From Acidiphilium sp. C61 (GTDB lineage: Bacteria > Pseudomonadota > Alphaproteobacteria > Acetobacterales > Acetobacteraceae), in the NCBI RefSeq assembly GCF_902712915.1, contig NZ_CACTIA010000005.1, forward strand, positions 2,318,001 through 2,382,000: DNA of 64,000 nucleotides, read 5' to 3'. Positions within the stretch are counted from its first letter, which is position 1. Every line of letters starts with the position of its first letter. The translations under genes and the position numbers were made by a program. This document shows positions 7,722 through 16,887 of the stretch, in pieces. The notes beneath the pieces were generated by a model. It was given only the letters and a program-made list of their open reading frames with translations. It did not search any database and was not told the origin of the DNA.

Positions 7722-9607
7722 GCGGGTTGCATCTCCGGGGAGGCATAGCCGAGGCGCTCGATCCAGGGGGCGAGGACGGGCATGGCCTCGCCGAAGACAT
7801 CGCCGAACCGGCGATGCCGGAACATCGCCCGCCGGTGCAGCGTCTCCAGCTCGGCCCTGTAGGCGGGGACGCGCGGGACGGCGCGGGGGGGTGCTGCGAT
7901 CATCGAAGCGGGATCGGCTTCATGCCCGATGAAGCCGAGCACGCGAGCCAGTGTTGCTTCCGTATCGGTAACCAGATCCTCGTAGCGCACGGCGAGGTAT
8001 CGCATGGTCATCTGCCCGCGCACCTGCGCGATCGCGTTCATCTGCGCGTCGTAGAGCCGGGCGATGCTGGCCAGCGTGACGCCTGCATTGCCTTCATACA
8101 GCCGGTCCTGCGCGAAGCCTGACAGCACGACGTCGAGCGGATGGCGCAGCACGTGGATCACCGGCGCATCGGCGAACAGCGTGGCGGCGAGGCCGAGCAG
8201 CCAGGGCAGGTCGGGGTGGCGGTCGGTGACGAAGCGCGCCTGCGGCCCGGCGATGCCGCCGGCGCGCAGCAGGGCGGCGTAGCGCCCGGCGAGGATGGCT
8301 GGAATGTCCCGCGCCTCGCCGGCGACCATGACATCCAGCGCGGCGGGAAAGCTGGCCCCAGGGTCGCCGAAGCTGGCGCCGCTGAAGCTTGCGACCAGCG
8401 AGGTCAGCAACCGGGCGAGGGCGGGCAGCGGCGCGCGGCTGTCGCCGGGATCGATCTCCGGGGCCTGGGCGAGCAGATGTTCGAGCAGCGACGATCCCGA
8501 GCGCGGCGTGCCCAGCAGGAAAACCGGTGTCGGGGCGTTCGCCGGCGTCCCGGCCCTTGGCAGCCCGAGCAGCCGGTCGGCCCGGAATGTGCTGCGCAGG
8601 GCGGCGAGCCGGGCTTCGAGCGGTGCCGGATCGAAGCGGCGGCCGGCCTGGTCGCGCTGGTAGGCGCGGCCGGCCTGATAGGCCGACCAGGCCTCGTCGT
8701 GCCGGCCGAGGCGTTCGAGCGCGCGGCCGCGCAGGACGAGTTCGGTCGTCATCAGCGGCTGCGGCGCGATCCGGGCCTCGGTGGCGGCGATCCGCTCCAG
8801 CACGGCCCCGGCATCCCCCGCGCGCAGCCTGACGAGATCGAGCAGGACGGCGAGGCTGCGATTGTCGGGGTCGGCCGCCACGGCCTCGGCGGCGAGTGCT
8901 GCCGCTTCGTCCAGCCGGCCGCGCCCCGCCTCGACCTGCGCGAGACCGCCAATGCTGCGCGGGGTGCGGGCGACGCCTTGCAGCACCTGGGCGTACATCG
9001 TCGCTGCCTCGTCCAGCCGCCCCTGCTGGCGCAGATTCCAGGCGAGATTGCCGAGCAGGACCGGATTGGCGGTTTCCGACAGCGCCGCGGCGATGCGGTA
9101 ATGCCGTTCGCCATAGGCGGCGCGGCCGGTTTCTGTCTGGATCAGCCCCAGCAGGTGATGCGCGGCCGGATCGCGCGGGGCGAGCTGCACCGCCCGCCGC
9201 GCCGGCGCCTCCGCCTCGGCGTGGCGGCCCGCGCTGGCCAGAAGCTGCGCATGCAGGACATGCGCAGCCGGGGTTTCGGGCGGCAGGGCGGCGAGGCGGG
9301 CCACGAGCGCAATGGCCGCCGCGCTTCGCCCTTCGGCATGGCGGATTTCATGGAGCAGCCGCAGCGCTTCGGGATGCAGCGGCGCGAGGTCGAGGATCCG
9401 GAGCACAAGTCGCTCCGCCTCGAGACGACGCCCGGCATCGGCGGCGGCGCGGGCCTGCTTCATGTGCGGTGCGACCAGCGCGTGATGCGCGGGATCCGGC
9501 GGGCCGCCCTCGTCGAGGGCGCAGCAGCGCCGCGCCCGCAGGCCCGATCCGCAGCTGCAGGGCGTCGGGTCGGGGCGTGGAACGGGCGGCGGCATCGCTG
9601 CATCCAT
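7718..9607 (-). CDS. TPR-repeat sulfotransferase with N-terminal SEC-C zinc motif
   Basis: About 629 residues. Near the N-terminus CSCGSGLRARRCC matches a SEC-C zinc-binding motif; then TPR units cover roughly residues 30-330; the C-terminal third is a PAPS-dependent sulfotransferase with VFLLGTPRSGSSLLEHLL (5'-phosphosulfate loop) and IHVLRHPLDVVLSGFAQ (3'-phosphate site). It should transfer sulfate to an unknown acceptor, possibly protein or glycan. The start is uncertain: ATG at 9607 (MDAAMPPP) fits the motif position, but the frame is open to 9718 ([10 protein letters not shown]). The gene overlaps the TPR-GT gene by ATGA. Confidence 0.75.
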   Translation of the reverse strand: MDAAMPPPVPRPDPTPCSCGSGLRARRCCALDEGGPPDPAHHALVAPHMKQARAAADAGRRLEAERLVLRILDLAPLHPEALRLLHEIRHAEGRSAAAIALVARLAALPPETPAAHVLHAQLLASAGRHAEAEAPARRAVQLAPRDPAAHHLLGLIQTETGRAAYGERHYRIAAALSETANPVLLGNLAWNLRQQGRLDEAATMYAQVLQGVARTPRSIGGLAQVEAGRGRLDEAAALAAEAVAADPDNRSLAVLLDLVRLRAGDAGAVLERIAATEARIAPQPLMTTELVLRGRALERLGRHDEAWSAYQAGRAYQRDQAGRRFDPAPLEARLAALRSTFRADRLLGLPRAGTPANAPTPVFLLGTPRSGSSLLEHLLAQAPEIDPGDSRAPLPALARLLTSLVASFSGASFGDPGASFPAALDVMVAGEARDIPAILAGRYAALLRAGGIAGPQARFVTDRHPDLPWLLGLAATLFADAPVIHVLRHPLDVVLSGFAQDRLYEGNAGVTLASIARLYDAQMNAIAQVRGQMTMRYLAVRYEDLVTDTEATLARVLGFIGHEADPASMIAAPPRAVPRVPAYRAELETLHRRAMFRHRRFGDVFGEAMPVLAPWIERLGYASPEMQPA

Positions 9608-9727
9608 GTTAGTATCATGCAGGGTTTGCCGAGCGGCGCAAGGCTGGAGCGCGATCGCCAATTGCAAATAAATCTCAAGTAAAACAAGGCGCTTGACCTT
9701 GTCGGACGGTGCGGCCATGTCTCGCGC

Positions 9728-10684
9728 ATGCGCAATTTCTCAGAACTGTCGGACCGCGAAATCCTGGCCCTCGCCATCGGTGCCGAGGAAGAGGACGGCC
9801 GCATCTATGCCGATATCGCCGAATCGCTCCATGCCGATTTCCCGGCCTCGGCAAAGGTGTTTTTCGAAATGGCGGCGGAGGAGAGCGACCACCGCCGTTC
9901 GCTGATCGATCTCTACCAGCAGAAATTCGGCGACCATATCCCGCTGATCCGCCGGCAGGACATACGCGGGTTCCTCGCCCGCAAGCCGGTCTGGCAGCTG
10001 CCGAAACCCACGATCAACGACGTGCGCAAGCTGGCCGAGAGCATGGAGTCGGAAACCCAGAATTTCTACCGCCTCGCCGCCAGCCGCACGAGCGATGCCG
10101 CGACGCGCAAGCTGCTCGGCGACCTTGCCGAGGCGGAGGCGGGCCATGAGCGCCTGGCCGACCGTCTCGCCCGCGAGAACCTGACCGAAGAGGCGCGCTC
10201 CGCCGAGGACGACACGGCACGCCGCAATTTCGTGCTGCGGTTTATCCAGCCCGGTCTCGCCGGGCTGATGGATGGTTCGGTTTCCACCCTGGCGCCGGTC
10301 TTTGCCGCCGCCTTTGCCTCCGGCAGCCCGTGGCAGGCCTTCATCGTCGGCATCGCCGCCTCGCTCGGTGCCGGCATTTCGATGGGCTTTGCCGAAGCCC
10401 TGTCCGACGATGGCAGCCTGACCGGCCGCGGCTCGCCGCTGATGCGCGGCGTGATCACCGGCGCGATGACGACGTTGGGCGGGCTCGGCCACACGTTGCC
10501 GTTCCTCATTCCGAATTTCTGGACCGCGATGGTGCTGGCCTTCGCCGTCGTTGTCGTCGAACTGGCGGCGATTTCCTGGATCCGCACCAAATACATGGAC
10601 ACGCCGCCGCTGCAGGCCGCGCTCCAGGTCGCACTCGGCGGCGCCATCGTCTTTGCCGTGGGCGTTGCGATCGGCAGCAGTTGA
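9728..10684 (+). CDS. mbfA: Membrane-bound ferritin / iron exporter MbfA (erythrin-VIT fusion)
   Basis: A 318-residue fusion. Residues 1-160 form a ferritin-like (erythrin) four-helix bundle with the di-iron motif EMAAEESDH (47-55) and a second acidic cluster [10 protein letters not shown] ... [10 protein letters not shown]. Residues ~170-318 form a VIT1/CCC1-type membrane domain with small-residue-rich helices ([21 protein letters not shown]). In Agrobacterium and Bradyrhizobium this family exports iron at the inner membrane and protects against iron and peroxide stress. Such a role fits an acidophile facing high ferrous iron, but that is inference. It is divergent from the sulfotransferase gene; no clear Irr box was found upstream. 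Confidence 0.9.
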   Translation: MRNFSELSDREILALAIGAEEEDGRIYADIAESLHADFPASAKVFFEMAAEESDHRRSLIDLYQQKFGDHIPLIRRQDIRGFLARKPVWQLPKPTINDVRKLAESMESETQNFYRLAASRTSDAATRKLLGDLAEAEAGHERLADRLARENLTEEARSAEDDTARRNFVLRFIQPGLAGLMDGSVSTLAPVFAAAFASGSPWQAFIVGIAASLGAGISMGFAEALSDDGSLTGRGSPLMRGVITGAMTTLGGLGHTLPFLIPNFWTAMVLAFAVVVVELAAISWIRTKYMDTPPLQAALQVALGGAIVFAVGVAIGSS

Positions 10685-10715
10685 CGTTTAGGGAAACCCT
10701 CGGCACAGTCGGGGG

Positions 10716-11672
10716 ATGAGCGCCGCACAGGATCTTCGAAACAGGCTGGCGATTCCGGTGATCGGGTCGCCGCTGTTCATCATCTCCAATCCGAAACTGG
10801 TCATCGCCCAGTGCATCGCCGGCATCGTCGGCTCGTTTCCGGCGCTGAACGCCCGGCCGGCCGCGCAACTCGACGAGTGGCTGGCGGAGATCACCGAAAC
10901 GCTGGCGGCCTGGGACCGCGATCATCCGGATCGCAAGGCGGCGCCCTTCGCGGTCAACCAGATCGTGCATCGCTCCAATACGCGGCTGGAACAGGATCTC
11001 GAACTCTGCGTGAAATATCGCGCGCCGCTGGTGATCACCTCGCTCGGCGCGCGGCCTGAGGTGAACGAGGCGGTGCATGGCTATGGCGGCATCGTGCTGC
11101 ATGACATCATCAACAACCGCTTTGCCCGCAAGGCGGTCGAGAAAGGGGCGGACGGGCTGATCGCCGTGGCCTCCGGCGCCGGCGGCCATGCCGGCACGCT
11201 CTCGCCCTTCGCGCTGGTGCAGGAGATCCGCACCTGGTTCCAGGGGCCGCTCGCTCTGTCCGGCGCGATCGCGACCGGTCGCGCCGTGCTCGCCGCCGAG
11301 GCGATGGGAGCCGATTTCGCCTATATCGGCTCGGCCTTCATCGCCACCGAGGAGGCCAATGCGGCCAGTGCCTACAAGCAGGCGATCGTCGCCAGCGGTG
11401 CGGAGGATATCGTCTACACCAATCTTTTCACCGGCGTGCACGGCAATTATCTGCGCCCGAGCATCGTCGCCGCCGGGCTCGATCCCGACGACCTGCCGCA
11501 GAGCGATGCCTCGGCGATGAATTTCCACGAGGGCGCCAAGGCCAAGGCGTGGAAGGACATCTGGGGCTCGGGGCAGGGGATCGGCGCGATCGACGCGGTG
11601 CTGCCGGCGGGCGAGCGGGTCGCGCGGCTGATCGCCGAATACCGCGCGGCGCGCGCCGCCCTGTGCGGCTGA
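10716..11672 (+). CDS. Nitronate monooxygenase (2-nitropropane dioxygenase family)
   Basis: A 318-residue FMN-dependent TIM-barrel enzyme. IGSPLFIISNPKLVIAQCIAG at the N-terminus and SGAGGHAGTLS at about 153-163 (with the family histidine in GGHAG) are diagnostic, and LSGAIATGRAVLAAEAMGAD gives the phosphate-binding end of the barrel. The enzyme oxidises alkyl nitronates such as propionate-3-nitronate to the carbonyl compound. It stands 32 bp after mbfA on the same strand and may share its transcript; no functional link is known. Family confident, substrate inferred. Confidence 0.88.
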   Translation: MSAAQDLRNRLAIPVIGSPLFIISNPKLVIAQCIAGIVGSFPALNARPAAQLDEWLAEITETLAAWDRDHPDRKAAPFAVNQIVHRSNTRLEQDLELCVKYRAPLVITSLGARPEVNEAVHGYGGIVLHDIINNRFARKAVEKGADGLIAVASGAGGHAGTLSPFALVQEIRTWFQGPLALSGAIATGRAVLAAEAMGADFAYIGSAFIATEEANAASAYKQAIVASGAEDIVYTNLFTGVHGNYLRPSIVAAGLDPDDLPQSDASAMNFHEGAKAKAWKDIWGSGQGIGAIDAVLPAGERVARLIAEYRAARAALCG

Positions 11673-11679
11673 GCGCGGC

Positions 11680-12345
11680 TCAGGCGAACGGGTAGGGGCC
11701 GCCGCGCTCCAGCGCCCGCTGCCAGGCCGGGCGGGCGTGGATCGCGGCGAGAAAGGCGTTGAGCCGCGGGTAATTGCCGCGCAGCAGGCCCCTGGTGTTC
11801 GCCGCCTCGATCGGGAAGCTCATCATGATGTCGGCGCCGGTCAGCGCATCGCCGGCGAACCAGGCCGAGTTGGCCAGCGCGTCTTCCCAGAGGCGGATAT
11901 TGGCGCCGAGATTGGGGTCGAGAAACGCATCGCCCACCTTGTTGCCGATGGCGCGCATCAGCGGCTTGAGCACGAAGGGCGCCTGTTTGGGCATTTCGTC
12001 GAACACCAGCTTCATCACCAGGAACGGCATGGCCGAGCCCTCGGCGTGGTGCAGCCAGTACGTGTAGCGGCGCCGCTCGTCGGTTCCCTCGGGAGGAATA
12101 AGCCGCCCCTTGCCATAGGTGCCGATGAGGTATTCGACGATCGCGCCGGTCTCGGCGACGGTGATGCCGCCATCGGTGATCACGGGCGACTTGCCAAGCG
12201 GATGCACCGCGCGCAGCGATGGCGGGGCGAGTCGCGTCTTCCGGTCGCGATCGTAATGCTGCACCTCGTATTCGAGGCCGAGTTCCTCCAGCAGCCAGAG
12301 CACGCGCTGCGAGCGCGACGCTTCGAGATGATGAACGACGATCAT
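11680..12345 (-). CDS. Glutathione S-transferase family protein
   Basis: A 221-residue cytosolic GST. The N-terminal thioredoxin-like domain begins MIVVHHLEASRSQRVLWLLE, has LGKSPVITDGGITVAETGAI (the gamma-Glu binding region) and is followed by an all-helical C-terminal domain. The start was set at 12345 because the ATG overlaps the ygfZ stop as ATGA. It could conjugate or reduce electrophiles with glutathione. It is convergent with the nitronate monooxygenase gene, only 7 bp apart, without a visible terminator. Confidence 0.85.
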   Translation of the reverse strand: MIVVHHLEASRSQRVLWLLEELGLEYEVQHYDRDRKTRLAPPSLRAVHPLGKSPVITDGGITVAETGAIVEYLIGTYGKGRLIPPEGTDERRRYTYWLHHAEGSAMPFLVMKLVFDEMPKQAPFVLKPLMRAIGNKVGDAFLDPNLGANIRLWEDALANSAWFAGDALTGADIMMSFPIEAANTRGLLRGNYPRLNAFLAAIHARPAWQRALERGGPYPFA

Positions 12346-13166
12346 GGGGTCGCGGTCTCCGGCAGGGTCATCCAGGATGGGATATCGGGTGTCAGCGCGA
12401 TGCCGTCGAGGCACAGCTTGCTGCCCAGCGCATCGAGCCGCAGCAGCGCGAGGCCGCGCCTTCCAAGGCTGGTCCGCAGGGTGCCGACCTCGCGCTCGCC
12501 ATCGGTGATCGTCCCGGCGACGGGCAGCTCGGCTTCGGCATCGACCGGGATGAGCCGGCGCTTGACCAGCCCCCGGTAGCGGGTGCGGGCGGTGAGTTCC
12601 TGCCCCATGTAGCAGCCTTTCTCCCAGTCGATCCCGTGCAGCTCGCCGAAGCCGGCTTCCATCAGCAGGGTCTTTTCCGGTTCGAGATCGTCGTGATCGG
12701 GCAGGCCGAGCGCCAGCCGGTGGGCGAGATAGGCGGGTTCATCCGCCGCCCCGGCCAGCGGCGCCGGCGCCAGTATCCGGTGGCCGGCTTCGGGCAGGCG
12801 CGGATCGGCGGCGATGATCGCGCCGGGGGGTGTAACAGGGGGCGCGCCGCCCCACGCGGCATGCACCGCGAATTCGTCCGACCGGTCCCGCAGCGTGACC
12901 TGGCTGCGCAGCCGGAAGCGCGAGAGGCGGCGGATCAGCTCCGCGACCGAAGCGCGCGGCGCCTCCAGCAGGAGCGACTCGCCCGCGGCAAGAATGAAGA
13001 ATTCGGCCAGATAGCGCCCCTGCGGCGTGAGCAGGGCGGACCAGACGGCCCGGCCCGGCTCCGCCTTCGTCACGTCGTTCGACACGAGGCCCTGGAGGAA
13101 GGCGACGCGGTCGGGCCCGTCGATCCCGATCACGCCGCGCGCGGGAAGATATGCGATCGTCGTCAT
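12342..13166 (-). CDS. ygfZ: Folate-binding protein YgfZ (GcvT family)
   Basis: A 274-residue tetrahydrofolate-binding protein that supports iron-sulfur cluster assembly or repair and tRNA methylthiolation. The hallmark motif KGCYMGQE is at residues 183-190, and the N-terminus (IDGPDRVAFLQGLVSNDV) matches the GcvT-like fold. Length is normal. It forms a two-gene unit with the overlapping GST gene and is divergent from the glycan operon starting 57 bp away. Confidence 0.9.
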   Translation of the reverse strand: MTTIAYLPARGVIGIDGPDRVAFLQGLVSNDVTKAEPGRAVWSALLTPQGRYLAEFFILAAGESLLLEAPRASVAELIRRLSRFRLRSQVTLRDRSDEFAVHAAWGGAPPVTPPGAIIAADPRLPEAGHRILAPAPLAGAADEPAYLAHRLALGLPDHDDLEPEKTLLMEAGFGELHGIDWEKGCYMGQELTARTRYRGLVKRRLIPVDAEAELPVAGTITDGEREVGTLRTSLGRRGLALLRLDALGSKLCLDGIALTPDIPSWMTLPETATP

Positions 13167-13223
13167 GACCGGGATGTGGCCCCTTGGCCGTGCGGCGGCA
13201 AGCCGTGCTACAGCCTCGACAGC

Positions 13224-14120
13224 ATGAGAATCCTTTTCATAACCTCATCGCGCATCGGCGACGCGGTGATCGCCTCGGGTGTGATGGAGCGCATCCGGCG
13301 CGATCATCCGGGCGCGAGGCTGACGGTGGCCTGCGGCGCCGCTGCCTCCGGCGTGTTCGCGCGGCTGCCCGGGCTGGAGCGGCTGATCATTTTCGAGAAG
13401 CAGCGGCAGGATCGTCACTGGCTCTCGCTCTGGGGCCGGCTGGTGCGCGATCGCTGGGCGGTGGTGGTGGATTTTCGCGGCTCGGCGCTGGCCTACACGC
13501 TGCGCGCCGGGCGGCGGATCGTGGTGCGTGGCGGCCGGCGGCCCGGCCGGCGCTACCGGCAGATCGGCGCCTCCAGCGGGTTCGATCCGGCGCCGCTGCC
13601 GGTGGTCTGGACCGCGGCGGAGGACCGCGCCGTTGCGGCCCGATTGCTGCCCGAGGGCGCGCCGGTGCTCGGCCTCGGCCCGACCGCGAACTGGGACGGC
13701 AAGATCTGGCCGGCCGAACGCTTCGTCGCCCTGGCACGCGCGCTGGACTATCGGCGAATCGCGGTCTTTGGCGGCCCGGGCGAGGCCGAGGCGGCGCGCG
13801 CCGCCCCTGTGCTCGCGGCGCTGCCCGGCGCGATCGACCTGGTCGGTCGGGTTTCGGTGGTCGAGGCCGCCGCTTGCCTCGCCCGCTGCGCCCTGTTCGT
13901 GGGCAATGATTCCGGGCTGATGCATCTCGCCGCCGCCGCCGGCACGCCGACGCTCGGCCTGTTCGGCCGCTCCCGCGCCTCGGAATACGCGCCTGCCGGC
14001 CGTTGCGCCGGCTTCGTCGCCGCGCCGGGCCCCGAGGGCGAGGCGCCGATGGAGGGATTGGGTGTGGATGCAGTGATCGCGGCGGCGCGCGACCTCGCGG
14101 CGCGGGCGGCGGCGGCATGA
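13224..14120 (+). CDS. Glycosyltransferase family 9 (heptosyltransferase-like)
   Basis: A 298-residue GT9 enzyme. The N-terminal Rossmann half starts MRILFITSSRIGDAVIASGV, and the C-terminal half has IWPAERFVALARAL and GNDSGLMHLAAAAGTPTLGLFG (about 227-248) for nucleotide-sugar binding. Family members add heptose to lipopolysaccharide core at the inner membrane. The start was placed at this ATG because the upstream part of the open frame has no family similarity and is antisense to ygfZ. First gene of an overlapping four-gene operon. Confidence 0.88.
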   Translation: MRILFITSSRIGDAVIASGVMERIRRDHPGARLTVACGAAASGVFARLPGLERLIIFEKQRQDRHWLSLWGRLVRDRWAVVVDFRGSALAYTLRAGRRIVVRGGRRPGRRYRQIGASSGFDPAPLPVVWTAAEDRAVAARLLPEGAPVLGLGPTANWDGKIWPAERFVALARALDYRRIAVFGGPGEAEAARAAPVLAALPGAIDLVGRVSVVEAAACLARCALFVGNDSGLMHLAAAAGTPTLGLFGRSRASEYAPAGRCAGFVAAPGPEGEAPMEGLGVDAVIAAARDLAARAAAA

Positions 14121-15142
14121 GGATCGCCCAGCTGATGGCCGGAGCCGCGAATGGCGGCGCCGAACTCTTTTTCGAGCGGATGACGCTGGCGCTGCACGAG
14201 GCCGGCGCGGCGGTGCTGCCGGTGATCCGCCCCGATCCGGCGCGGATGAACCTGCTGCGCGCGGCAGGGCTCGACCCGGTCGGGCTGCGCTATGGCGGGC
14301 CGCTCGATTGTCTCACCCGCCCGCGTGCGGGGGCGGCGCTGCGCGGCTTCGGCGCCGAGGTGGCGATGGCCTGGATGAGCCGCGCCGCCTTTCACGCGCC
14401 GCGCGGCGACTGGGCGCTGGTCGGCCGGCTCGGCGGCTACTATCCGCTGAAATATTTCCGCCGCTGCGATCATCTGGTCGGCAATACGCGCGATATCGTG
14501 CGCTGGATCGGCGCGCAGGGCTGGCCGCGCGAGCGCATCGCCTACCTGCCCAATTTCGTGGCCGATTTTGCTGCCGAGACGCCGGCCGCGCGCGAGGGGC
14601 TCGGCGTGCCGGCGGGGGCACCGCTGGTTCTTGCCCTCGGCCGGCTGCACGAGGTCAAGGGATTTGACGATCTGATCCGCGCGATCGAGCCGGTCCCCGG
14701 CGCGCATCTGGTGATCGCCGGCGAGGGGCCGGAACGCGCCGCGCTGGAGGCGCTGGTCGCCGCGCGCGGGCTTGGCGGGCGGGTCCATCTCGCCGGCTGG
14801 CGGCGCGATGTCGGCGCGCTGCTGCGGGCGGCCGACCTGTTCGTCTCGTCCTCGCGCCACGAGCCGCTGGGCAACATGGTGCTGGAGGCGTTCTCCGCCG
14901 CGACGCCGGTGGTGGCGGTTGCCGCCGAGGGGCCGCGCGAAATCATCCGCGACGGGGTGGATGGTGTGCTGGTGCCGCTCGGCGACACGCAATCCCTGTC
15001 CGCCGCGATATCTGCCCAGCTCGCCGATCCGGCCCGCCGCGCCGATCTCGCCGCCGCCGGACGGGCGCGGTTCGAGGCGGAGTTCGCCGCCCCGGTCGTG
15101 ATGGAAACCTGGCGTGGCTATCTCTCCGGAGTGCGGCGCTGA
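14117..15142 (+). CDS. Glycosyltransferase family 4
   Basis: A 341-residue GT-B enzyme. It starts MRIAQLMAGAANGGAELFFE, the typical acceptor-side glycine-rich loop, and the C-terminal domain has LALGRLHEVKGFDDLIRA and EPLGNMVLEAFSAATPVVA with the EX7E-type acidic residues. It should transfer a sugar from a nucleotide donor during surface polysaccharide or LPS synthesis. ATGA overlap with the GT9 gene and TGATG overlap with the asparagine synthase gene place it in the same operon. The sugar cannot be predicted. Confidence 0.88.
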   Translation: MRIAQLMAGAANGGAELFFERMTLALHEAGAAVLPVIRPDPARMNLLRAAGLDPVGLRYGGPLDCLTRPRAGAALRGFGAEVAMAWMSRAAFHAPRGDWALVGRLGGYYPLKYFRRCDHLVGNTRDIVRWIGAQGWPRERIAYLPNFVADFAAETPAAREGLGVPAGAPLVLALGRLHEVKGFDDLIRAIEPVPGAHLVIAGEGPERAALEALVAARGLGGRVHLAGWRRDVGALLRAADLFVSSSRHEPLGNMVLEAFSAATPVVAVAAEGPREIIRDGVDGVLVPLGDTQSLSAAISAQLADPARRADLAAAGRARFEAEFAAPVVMETWRGYLSGVRR

Positions 15143-16887
15143 TGTGCGGCATTGCGGGACTCGCGCTGAAGCCGGGGGCGCGGATCGCTCCGGAAACCCT
15201 CGCGGCACTCGCCCGCGCGCTGGCCCATCGCGGGCCGGATGGCGCGGGCACCCATGTCAGCGAGCGGGCGGCGCTGGTGCATACCCGTCTCGCCATCGTC
15301 GATCTCGCGACCGGCGACCAGCCGCTGTTCGGCGCCGGTGCCGCGCTGATCGGCAATGGCGAGATCTACAACAACCGCGAATTGCGCGCCGCCCTGCCGC
15401 AGATTCCCTTCCGCACCGGCAGCGATTGCGAGCCGCCGCTGCATCTCGCCCGCGCCGAGGCGGATTTCCTGCCGCTGCTGCGCGGGATGTATGCGCTCGC
15501 GATCGATGATTCCGAGCGCGGCGTGGTGATGCTGGCGCGCGATCCGTTCGGCATCAAGCCGCTCTATCGCTGCGCCGCCGAGCCGGGCACCGCCTTCGCC
15601 TCCGAGCCGCAGGCGCTGCTCGCGGCCGGGCTCGCGACGCGGCGGATCGACACCGCGCGCCTCGTCGAGCTGCTGCAACTGCAATTCACCACCGGCAACG
15701 CGACCGTTTTTTCCGGGATCGAGCGGGTGCCGCCCGGCGCGCTGCTCACCCTGCGCGATGGCGCCGAGGCGGAACTGCTTGGCCATAAGCCGATCGAGCC
15801 GGGCGAGGCGCCGCGCGACGAGGATGCGGCCCTCGTCGCGCTCGATGCCGTGCTGGCGCAATCGGTCGAGCTGCACCAGCGCAGCGACGTGCCCTATGGC
15901 ATGTTCCTCTCGGGCGGGATCGACAGTGCCGCGATCCTCGCCCTGATGGCGCGGCTGAACGAGACGCCGGTGCTTGCCTTCACCGCAGGCTTCGACCGCG
16001 ACACGGTGGCCGACGAGCGCGACGATGCCGAGGCGACCGCCCGCGCCGTCGGCGCCCGGCACGAGCGGATCGAGATCACCGAGGCGATGACCTGGCGGCA
16101 CCTGCCCGCGATCGTCGCCGCGATGGACGATCCGGCCGCCGATTACGCAATCATCCCCACCTGGTTCCTCGCCCGCCATGCGCGCGGGAGCGTCAAGGTC
16201 GTGCTGTCCGGCGAGGGCGGGGACGAGATGTTCGCCGGCTACGGCCGCTACCGCGCGGCGGCGCGGCCCTGGCCCTTCGCCCGGCCGATGCGCGCCCGCG
16301 GTGCGTTCGACGGGCTCGACCTGCTGCGCGATCGCGGCGAGGGCTGGCGCGACGGCCTGAAGCGGGCGCGGCAGGCGGCGGAGGGCAGCTTCCTCGCCCG
16401 CGCCCAGCGCGAGGATGTGGCGACCTGGCTGCCCGACGATCTGCTGCTCAAGCTCGACCGTTGCCTGATGGCCCATGGCGTGGAGGGCCGCACGCCCTTC
16501 CTCGACCGCGAGGTGGCGCGTTTCGCCTTCGCCCTGCCGGACCGGCTGCGGGCGCGCCGGGGGCTTGGCAAATATCTGCTGCGCAAATGGCTGGAGGCGA
16601 ACCTGCCGGCGGCGCGTCCCTTCGCCCGCAAGCAGGGGTTCGATGTGCCGGTCGCCGCCTGGATCGCCGGGCAGGGCCAGCGCCTCGGCGAGCTGGTCGC
16701 GCGCGCGCCGGTCATTGCCGAGGTTGCGGATCCGGCGCGGGTGCGCGACCTGTTCGGCCGCGCGGCCGACCGCCGGGCCGGCGTGGCATGCTGGCGGCTG
16801 CTGTTCCTCGCCTTGTGGCATCATCGTCACGGGCTGGGCGGCGCCGTCGATGGCGATGTGTTCGAAATACTGGGAGAACGGGCATGA
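15142..16887 (+). CDS. asnB: Asparagine synthase (glutamine-hydrolysing)
   Basis: A 581-residue class II amidotransferase. Cys2 (after Met removal the nucleophile) opens the Ntn glutaminase domain (MCGIAGLALKPGARI; LAHRGPDG; GNGEIYNN). The synthetase domain has the PP-loop FLSGGIDSA at 255-263 and VLSGEGGDEMFAGYGRY downstream. It makes asparagine from aspartate, ATP and glutamine, but paralogs inside glycosyltransferase operons often amidate sugars or polymers instead. Its tight overlap with GT genes on one side and a dihydroorotase on the other leaves both options open. Confidence 0.88.
   Translation: MCGIAGLALKPGARIAPETLAALARALAHRGPDGAGTHVSERAALVHTRLAIVDLATGDQPLFGAGAALIGNGEIYNNRELRAALPQIPFRTGSDCEPPLHLARAEADFLPLLRGMYALAIDDSERGVVMLARDPFGIKPLYRCAAEPGTAFASEPQALLAAGLATRRIDTARLVELLQLQFTTGNATVFSGIERVPPGALLTLRDGAEAELLGHKPIEPGEAPRDEDAALVALDAVLAQSVELHQRSDVPYGMFLSGGIDSAAILALMARLNETPVLAFTAGFDRDTVADERDDAEATARAVGARHERIEITEAMTWRHLPAIVAAMDDPAADYAIIPTWFLARHARGSVKVVLSGEGGDEMFAGYGRYRAAARPWPFARPMRARGAFDGLDLLRDRGEGWRDGLKRARQAAEGSFLARAQREDVATWLPDDLLLKLDRCLMAHGVEGRTPFLDREVARFAFALPDRLRARRGLGKYLLRKWLEANLPAARPFARKQGFDVPVAAWIAGQGQRLGELVARAPVIAEVADPARVRDLFGRAADRRAGVACWRLLFLALWHHRHGLGGAVDGDVFEILGERA

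Noticed and set aside
8141..9682. Open frame of 513 codons on plus
   Set aside because: Antisense to the TPR-sulfotransferase gene, with no domain signature.
12219..13223. N-terminal extension of the GT9 gene
   Set aside because: The extension is antisense to ygfZ and has no similarity; the heptosyltransferase fold starts at MRILFITSS.
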